Virus record (IMG/VR): IMGVR_UViG_3300025012_000169
Coordinates: 1-42,570 of that record
Source: a virus
Reading direction: 5' to 3' (one strand)
Length of the DNA: 42,570 nucleotides
Shown: positions 37,702-42,570 of the stretch, piece after piece
How the letters are laid out: every line of letters starts with the position of its first letter
Position numbering within the stretch: the first letter of the stretch is position 1
Program-made: the position numbers and the translations under genes
Notes under the pieces: model-generated
Databases searched by the model: none
The model's input: the letters and a program-made list of their open reading frames with translations, nothing else
What the model was told of the DNA's origin: nothing

Positions 37702-39053
37702 TGCGCCGGCGTCTCGCGCTCCGCGGTCTCGCGGTCCTGCTGATCCTCGGTCTGGGGGGGCTCGCCACCGCCCGGGCCGACGCCCCGCGCTGGTCCGCCC
37801 TCTCGACGCTGCTCATGTGGACCAAGGCGGATCCGACGGGGCCGACCGAGGTGACGGCGGCGGACCCGCTGCCGGTCACCATCAGCGGGGACGCGACCCT
37901 CGACACGCTGACGATCGACGAGAAGATCCTCCTCCCCGCCGGCACGACGGCGGCGCCGAGTCTTCAGTGGCCCGCGACGGGGCTGACGCAGATCTCCACC
38001 GCCGTCCTCGGCCTGGTGAATGGTGAGGTCTCGCAGGAATTTCGTGTGTACGGCACGGCGACGGGAGGCGAGTATCTCGCGCTTCAGGGCGCCGCGGCCT
38101 CCCAGACGGTGCGGTCGTCGGTGGGCAATCTCAACCTCGGCTATGCGACGGCGACCCCTCTGGTCGTGTCGACGACGGGCACTATCTACGTCGGCGAGGT
38201 CGGCAACGACAACACGAACGGCACGGGCAATCCCGACGGCCGACTGCAAATCATGGTCGACACGAACGCGGTCGTCAACCCATTCAACATTCAGAATTTC
38301 CGCTCCACGGCCGGGGCGGGCATCGGGATGTCGTTCGGGCTCGGCGCGACGGACGACCTCGTCTATCCCTACTACGTCCTCCGCCTCACCCACACGAACC
38401 AATGGACCTCGACGGCCAGCTCCCGCAAGGGCATCATGCAGATCGGGGTGCCCAACGGGGCCAACCCGGCGTATTACCTTGCGCTCGACAGCGAGCAGGC
38501 GATGGTCAACGCCACCGCCGACCTCTGGCTCGATGCGCCGAAGGTCACGGCGGGCTCGGGAACGGGCGTCACGGTCAATGCCCCGGGCTCCGCCCGCTCC
38601 GTCGTCTACAAGGTCACCGTCCTCTCCACCAACTGCGTCGCCGCCGCGACGACGTGCGACCTCACCATCGCCACGCTCCCCGCCAAGGCGTTCCTCAAGG
38701 CCGTCATCGCGGACCTGACGACGACCTACGCCTGCACCGCCGTCTGCACGACCGCGACGCTCTCGGGCACGCTCGGCACGAGCGCGGGCGGCACGCAACT
38801 GCTGGCCTCGATGGACCTCGACGCCGCGGCCGCGCAGTTCGGCGACGCGGATGCGGAACTCGGGGCCACCATGAACGCGGCCGCCCGGAGCGCCAACGGC
38901 GCGCTGTTCAACGGCGTGCTGATGTCGTGGTCGGGCACGACGACGGTGACCTACCGGATCACGAGCGGCACCGGCAACCTCGGCGACGGCGCGGCGACGA
39001 ATCTGAGTCAGGGCACCATCGTCTTTTACTTGGTCACGGAGGTCTTCCCGTAG
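37701..39053 (+). CDS. Large exported fibre-like protein with signal peptide
   Basis: This 450-residue protein has a signal peptide (RRR, hydrophobic core LAVLLILGLGGLA, cleavage after ARA before DAPRW). The rest is Thr/Ser/Gly/Asn-rich beta sequence of fibre or spike type, with ILLPAGTTAAPSLQWP, a middle beta domain, and a C-terminal domain resembling head-fibre or tail proteins (VTYRITSGTGNL, then QGTIVFYLVTEVFP). Four Cys in CVAAATTC and CTAVC suggest disulphides after export. Its TAG overlaps the portal GTG. A structural-looking protein with a Sec signal suggests display on the host surface or assembly outside the cytoplasm. Confidence 0.6.
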   Translation: MRRRLALRGLAVLLILGLGGLATARADAPRWSALSTLLMWTKADPTGPTEVTAADPLPVTISGDATLDTLTIDEKILLPAGTTAAPSLQWPATGLTQISTAVLGLVNGEVSQEFRVYGTATGGEYLALQGAAASQTVRSSVGNLNLGYATATPLVVSTTGTIYVGEVGNDNTNGTGNPDGRLQIMVDTNAVVNPFNIQNFRSTAGAGIGMSFGLGATDDLVYPYYVLRLTHTNQWTSTASSRKGIMQIGVPNGANPAYYLALDSEQAMVNATADLWLDAPKVTAGSGTGVTVNAPGSARSVVYKVTVLSTNCVAAATTCDLTIATLPAKAFLKAVIADLTTTYACTAVCTTATLSGTLGTSAGGTQLLASMDLDAAAAQFGDADAELGATMNAAARSANGALFNGVLMSWSGTTTVTYRITSGTGNLGDGAATNLSQGTIVFYLVTEVFP

Positions 39054-41146
39054 TGGAGATCCGCCGCGCGAGCCCGATCCCGCTCGACAGCCCCAAGGCG
39101 TTTTACACGAACCACGCCAGGGACGCCGAGACGGCCCGGCGCGCCGTGAAGCTCGCGCTGCCGATGCTGACGCACGTCCGCCGGAACCGCCAGACGATCG
39201 ACAAGAAGGCCCTGCGCCGCTACAACCAGTGGGCGCTCGTCACGGACGACCGCTTCTACGTCGGGCGCGCGAACACCTACATCCCCGCCGTGCGCCGGGG
39301 CGTCGAGCGCCTCGTGAGCAGCACGATCCGCGAGACGTTCCCCTCGGACGAGTGGTGGGACCTGCAGGCGACCGCCCCGGAGTTCGAGAAGAACCTCGAC
39401 GGCCAGCGGGCCCTCCTGCGCCAGCAGCTCCGCCAGATGGCCGTCAAGCGCCTGGCCCGGCCGACGTACCGGCAGGCCTTCATTTGCGGCCTCACCCCGG
39501 TGCGGGTCGGGTGGAAGACGGTCGAGCGCACGGAGAGCGCGATCGGCCCGGGTCCGGACGGGAAGGGCTTCGGCGTCACGCAGCGCCGCCGCGTGCTCTA
39601 CAACGGTCCCGAGTTCGAGCCCGTGGACTTCTTCAGCTTCGGCGTCTACCCGATGACGGGGCTGCGCCTGGAGGACGCGCTGCTCGTGTACGAGGACGCC
39701 GTGGTGAGCCTCGACGAGTTGCAGGCCGACCGTGACAACTACACGAACCTCGCGCGGGCGAAGTCCGCGGCGGGCAGCGGGACCAGCGGGAGCGAGGCCC
39801 TGCAGCAGCGCCAGCAGCGCCTCCGCCAGCTCGGGATCACCGAGGACGAGCTGACCGACGGCCAGTTCGCCTTCATCACGCACTGCTACCTGTCGGCCTT
39901 CGATCTCAAGGACCGCTTCCGCCTCGGGCCCGAACCCGTGATCCTGACGCTCGCGTGGGAGGAGGTGCCGATCCGCCTGCAGCGCAACGCCTACGGCCGG
40001 GCGCCCTATCTCGAGGTGCGCGACAGCGAGATGATCGGGGAGCACTGGCCGCACGCGCGCACGGAGGCGACCGATCGGCTGCAGATCCACCTGAACGACG
40101 TGTCGAATCAGGACGCGGACGCCTCGAGCTTCGCCAACAACCCGATCGTGCTGGTGGACCCCAACGTCGTCGAGGACTACCAGGCGATCGCCATCTACCC
40201 GGGCGCCAAGGTGCCGGCGCCGAAAGACGCCGTGAGCTTCGACCGCCCGCCCGAGGCGGCGTACAGCCAGAAGGACAAGCTCGCCTTCCTGCACCAGCTC
40301 ATCAACGAGAACCTGGGCTCGCCGACCGCCGCGAGCGGCAGCCCGGCCGCCTCCGCGCAGCCCCGCGGCGCCCGGACCTTCGGCGGGATGCAGATGCTCC
40401 AGATGCTCGCCGGCTCCGAAGCCAAGGAGTTCGTCGAGTTCCAGGAGGAGAACTTCTGGGAGCCGCTCCTGGGGTGGATGGCGAAGATGAACGCCCTGTT
40501 CCTCTCCGACGAGCAGACGCTCCGCATGGCGGGCAGCCGGGGCGCGGCCATCGTGGTGAACCGCGAGACCTTCGCGGGCGACTACGCCTACGAGTGGCTC
40601 GGCACCTCGACGATGCAGAATCAGACCGTGCGCTCGGCGCAGATGCTGGTCTTCATGAACGTGCTGCGGGGGCTCCAGCTCCCGCCCGGGCAGTCGGTCA
40701 ACGTCGCGTACATCCTCAAGACGTGGTGGCGCTCGCAGGGCCTGAAGGACGCCGACCGCGTGATCCTCGACGCGACGCCCGAGTCCGTGCCGGCCGACCT
40801 CGAGCAGCAGCTCGTGGCGATGGGGCGCGCGATTCAGGTCTCCCCGCAGGACAACGACGCCGAGCACATCGCGAGCCACGCCCGCGCCCGCGGCGCGCTG
40901 CCGCCCGACAGCCCCGAGCACCAGACGCTGCTCCAGCACGAGCAGGCGCACGCCACGCAGCTGCTCGTCAAGCAGCAGGCGGCGCTCCTCCAGCAGTCTG
41001 CGGCGATGCCCGGGGGCGGCACGAACGGGGGGCCCGCCCCGGCGGGGGCGAAGGCCGGCATGAAGCCGCGGATGGGTGCGGACTCCGGCATGGGACCGGC
41101 GCGCGCGATGCTGGCCGCCCCCGGGGGCGCGCCGGGAGGCCCCTGA
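39053..41146 (+). CDS. Portal protein
   Basis: This 697-residue protein has the size, gene position (between terminase and scaffold) and sequence pattern of a short-tail phage portal: RRYNQWALVTDDRFYVGRANTY (read as ALVTDD, then YVGRAN), EPVDFFSFGVYP near residues 190-200, a stem region with LQIHLNDVSNQDA, and a helical crown with Gln-rich and Ala-rich C-terminal segments. The last 60 residues are Gly/Pro/Met-rich and disordered. It forms the twelve-subunit ring through which DNA is pumped. GTG 39053 overlaps the preceding TAG. Confidence 0.82.
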   Translation: MEIRRASPIPLDSPKAFYTNHARDAETARRAVKLALPMLTHVRRNRQTIDKKALRRYNQWALVTDDRFYVGRANTYIPAVRRGVERLVSSTIRETFPSDEWWDLQATAPEFEKNLDGQRALLRQQLRQMAVKRLARPTYRQAFICGLTPVRVGWKTVERTESAIGPGPDGKGFGVTQRRRVLYNGPEFEPVDFFSFGVYPMTGLRLEDALLVYEDAVVSLDELQADRDNYTNLARAKSAAGSGTSGSEALQQRQQRLRQLGITEDELTDGQFAFITHCYLSAFDLKDRFRLGPEPVILTLAWEEVPIRLQRNAYGRAPYLEVRDSEMIGEHWPHARTEATDRLQIHLNDVSNQDADASSFANNPIVLVDPNVVEDYQAIAIYPGAKVPAPKDAVSFDRPPEAAYSQKDKLAFLHQLINENLGSPTAASGSPAASAQPRGARTFGGMQMLQMLAGSEAKEFVEFQEENFWEPLLGWMAKMNALFLSDEQTLRMAGSRGAAIVVNRETFAGDYAYEWLGTSTMQNQTVRSAQMLVFMNVLRGLQLPPGQSVNVAYILKTWWRSQGLKDADRVILDATPESVPADLEQQLVAMGRAIQVSPQDNDAEHIASHARARGALPPDSPEHQTLLQHEQAHATQLLVKQQAALLQQSAAMPGGGTNGGPAPAGAKAGMKPRMGADSGMGPARAMLAAPGGAPGGP

Positions 41147-41412
41147 TGCCGCTGAAGAACGTCCGCTACCGCGTCACGACGACGGGCACGGGTCAGAAGG
41201 TTCGCCTCGCCGTCCGCGGCGGCAGCGCCGCGAAGAAGACAGGCACCGTCGTCGAGGCGAAGGGCCCGACGGGGACGGTCCACACGCCGGCCGAGTTCGC
41301 CGCCGACCGCGCGAAGAAGAAGCCGATGAAGGCGCCGGCGATGACCGCGAGGATGGCGCGGATGCAGCGCATCAAGGACTTCGAGGACGCGCATGGCGAT
41401 GATGCCCTCTAG
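41146..41412 (+). CDS. Small basic protein after the portal
   Basis: An 88-residue Lys/Thr/Ala-rich protein with a beta start (VRYRVTTTGTGQKVRLAVRG) and a helical end DFEDAHGDDAL. The C-terminal His-Gly-Asp codons overlap the next gene's CATGGCGA start. The TGATG overlap couples it to the portal. The function is unknown; a head-assembly factor is likely. Confidence 0.45.
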   Translation: MPLKNVRYRVTTTGTGQKVRLAVRGGSAAKKTGTVVEAKGPTGTVHTPAEFAADRAKKKPMKAPAMTARMARMQRIKDFEDAHGDDAL

Positions 41413-41650
41413 CCCGAACACGAAGTCGAAGCCGATGATTTATCTGTCGTGGCCCAAGAAGGGTCTGAAGACGTCCGGCGATATGAAGGCGCTCAGGATC
41501 GGCAAGTCGTGCGTGATCCGGCTCAAGGGCACGGTGAAGGGGTTGTCCGAGAGAGAGGACGGGCGTTCGCTCGATATCGAGCCGAGCGAGATCAGCATCC
41601 GGAATCACGTCGAAGCGTTCGAGGACGAACATGGCGACACGACGCTCTAA
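41393..41650 (+). CDS. Small protein with the same C-terminal motif as its neighbour
   Basis: An 85-residue protein, beta-rich in the middle (SCVIRLKGTVKGLSERED), ending AFEDEHGDTTL, the same motif as the upstream protein's FEDAHGDDAL. It overlaps the previous gene by 20 bases and the next by 20. No family is recognised. Confidence 0.45.
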   Translation: MAMMPSSPNTKSKPMIYLSWPKKGLKTSGDMKALRIGKSCVIRLKGTVKGLSEREDGRSLDIEPSEISIRNHVEAFEDEHGDTTL

Positions 41651-42044
41651 GACGCGCCTCGACGTGCTCCGCGGGACGCCCCCGGGCGAGCTGACGGCGC
41701 TCGACCTGGACCTCGTGATCGCGGAGGCCGATCGGAAGATCGCGCTGATGCAGGCTCTGGCCGAGTCGGACGCCTGGCGCCTGCTCTGCCGCGTCCGCGA
41801 GCAGCGCAAGAAGAATCTCGGCCGGCAGCTCGAGGGGCTCGTCAAGCGCCTCGCGCAGCCGCTCGAGGGCCAGCCCCCGGTGACGACCGACCAGCTGACC
41901 TACCTCCGGGGGCGTCAAGACGAGAATACCGAGCTGCTGAGCTTCCCGGCCCGAGCGCGTCTGCTCTGGCAGCAGGAGCGGGAGCAGCTGGACCAGTTTC
42001 GCCAGCAGCGGGCGTCATCGCTGCATGCGCCGCCGAGGCGTTAA
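41631..42044 (+). CDS. Helical protein before the scaffold
   Basis: A 137-residue protein, mostly charged helix (LDLDLVIAEADRKIALMQ, LLCRVREQRKKNLGRQLE, WQQEREQLDQFRQQRA), consistent with coiled coil. Its place between portal and scaffold suggests a head-assembly or scaffold accessory role. It ends 17 bases before the scaffold ATG. Confidence 0.5.
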   Translation: MATRRSKTRLDVLRGTPPGELTALDLDLVIAEADRKIALMQALAESDAWRLLCRVREQRKKNLGRQLEGLVKRLAQPLEGQPPVTTDQLTYLRGRQDENTELLSFPARARLLWQQEREQLDQFRQQRASSLHAPPRR

Positions 42045-42061
42045 ACCGGGAGGACGTCGGC

Positions 42062-42570
42062 ATGGACAGGAACAGCGACTGGCACGAGGTGACCGACCGG
42101 GCGGCGTGGCTGCTCGCGCGAGGGCGTGGGCCCATCGCGGGCGGATCGGACGACGACCCGGCCGCGGGCACCGAGGGGACGGAGACCGCCGATGACCTGG
42201 CGGGCGCCGCCACCGACGGCGAGCCCGGTGACGAAGGCGCGGAGGGGGCGGAGGGGGCCGAGGGCGCGGCGCAGGGGGAGGAGACCGAGCCGGGGGCGGA
42301 AGGCGACGGACCCGATGGGGAGCCAGCGGACGGGCTTGACAGCCGGCCGCGCTCGCGGGGCCAGCGGCGCTACCAGGCGCTGGCCAACGCCAACCGGGAG
42401 CTGCGGCAGACGATCGAGGCGCTCGATCGCCGGCTGAAGGGGCTGGAGCCGAGGCCGGGGAGCGACGAGGCGCTGCCGGGCGAGTTCAAGGAGCTGGACC
42501 AGCATCTCGGGGGCTACGTCGGGCACCGGCTCGGCGGCGTCACGAAGCTGATCGAGGCCCAGAAGCAGCA
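42062..42570 (+). CDS. Scaffold-like protein, N-terminal part (continues at position 2)
   Basis: From ATG 42062 (GGGAGGACGT upstream) the protein opens with a short helix, then about 70 residues that are very acidic and Gly-rich (Glu/Asp/Gly/Ala low complexity), then a basic helix RRYQALANANRELRQTIEAL. The frame is open to the end of the window and continues at position 2 to the stop at 538, 302 residues in all. Acidic disordered plus helical is the usual scaffold composition. Confidence 0.6.
   Translation, partial: MDRNSDWHEVTDRAAWLLARGRGPIAGGSDDDPAAGTEGTETADDLAGAATDGEPGDEGAEGAEGAEGAAQGEETEPGAEGDGPDGEPADGLDSRPRSRGQRRYQALANANRELRQTIEALDRRLKGLEPRPGSDEALPGEFKELDQHLGGYVGHRLGGVTKLIEAQKQ
42433..42570. 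repeat. Terminal direct repeat, right copy
   Basis: Matches 1-138 with a single difference (T at 42444, G at 12). Confidence 0.85.

Noticed and set aside
1-42570. tRNA genes, CRISPR array, integrase or attachment sites
   Set aside because: No T-loop signature in a cloverleaf context, no spaced repeat array and no tyrosine- or serine-recombinase motifs were found by eye; a dedicated tRNA scan was not possible.
42433-42570. True direct terminal repeats of the packaged genome
   Set aside because: The repeat lies inside a gene that is open across the join and is about the size of an assembler overlap, so circular closure is the simpler explanation; read-end mapping would decide.

Overview
The window looks like the essentially complete genome of a tailed phage, probably with a short tail (podovirus-like, N4-gp56 / SU10-type head genes). 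It is assembled as a circle. The last 138 bases repeat the first 138 with one mismatch, and the reading frame of a scaffold-like gene stays open across the join. The unique genome is therefore about 42.4 kb. Base composition is very GC-rich throughout by eye. Nearly all genes lie on the plus strand and overlap at stop/start codons (ATGA, GTGA, TAGTG). Lipobox proteins, O-antigen-ligase-like membrane proteins and a spanin/holin-like set point to a Gram-negative, high-GC host, perhaps an uncultured soil or water bacterium. The host itself is not determined. I see no integrase, tRNA, CRISPR array or DNA polymerase.

Layout. 39053-42570 plus 1-5681: portal, three small proteins, scaffold, major capsid protein, neck/adaptor and tail nozzle-like proteins. 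5687-6121 is the only convincing minus-strand gene. 6139-16104: tail fibre, a GNAT acetyltransferase, three large putative ejection proteins, then small structural and adhesin-like proteins including a concanavalin-like lectin domain. 16121-17816: lysis region with XhlA-like and holin-like membrane proteins, an L,D-transpeptidase-fold candidate lysin and a lipoprotein. 17977-20915: many very small proteins (zinc ribbons, single-TM peptides, a lipoprotein with an HExxH motif) and an MT-A70 methyltransferase. 20915-24138: recombination module (RecE-like PD-(D/E)XK nuclease, SMC/SbcC-like ATPase, Sak4/AAA_24-like ATPase). 24842-26231: a probable restriction-modification pair behind its own promoter. 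26237-28790: small zinc proteins and a RuvC-like resolvase. 28787-30145: RepA/DnaB-like ATPase ending in an array of CGGGACA boxes, a candidate replication origin or operator. 30274-31559: MerR-like regulator, terminase small-subunit candidate and an HNH endonuclease with its own promoter and palindromes.

The most unusual part is 31902-39053. The terminase large subunit is split into a separate ATPase gene (31902-32744) and nuclease gene (35186-36061). Between and after the halves lie two paralogous O-antigen ligase/polymerase-like membrane proteins, an N-terminally anchored protein and four proteins with signal peptides, one of which is a truncated duplicate of its neighbour. This looks like a cell-envelope modification and export cassette threaded through the packaging genes. 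It is my main candidate for an undescribed system. Assignments rest on motif recognition by eye; no database search was possible.
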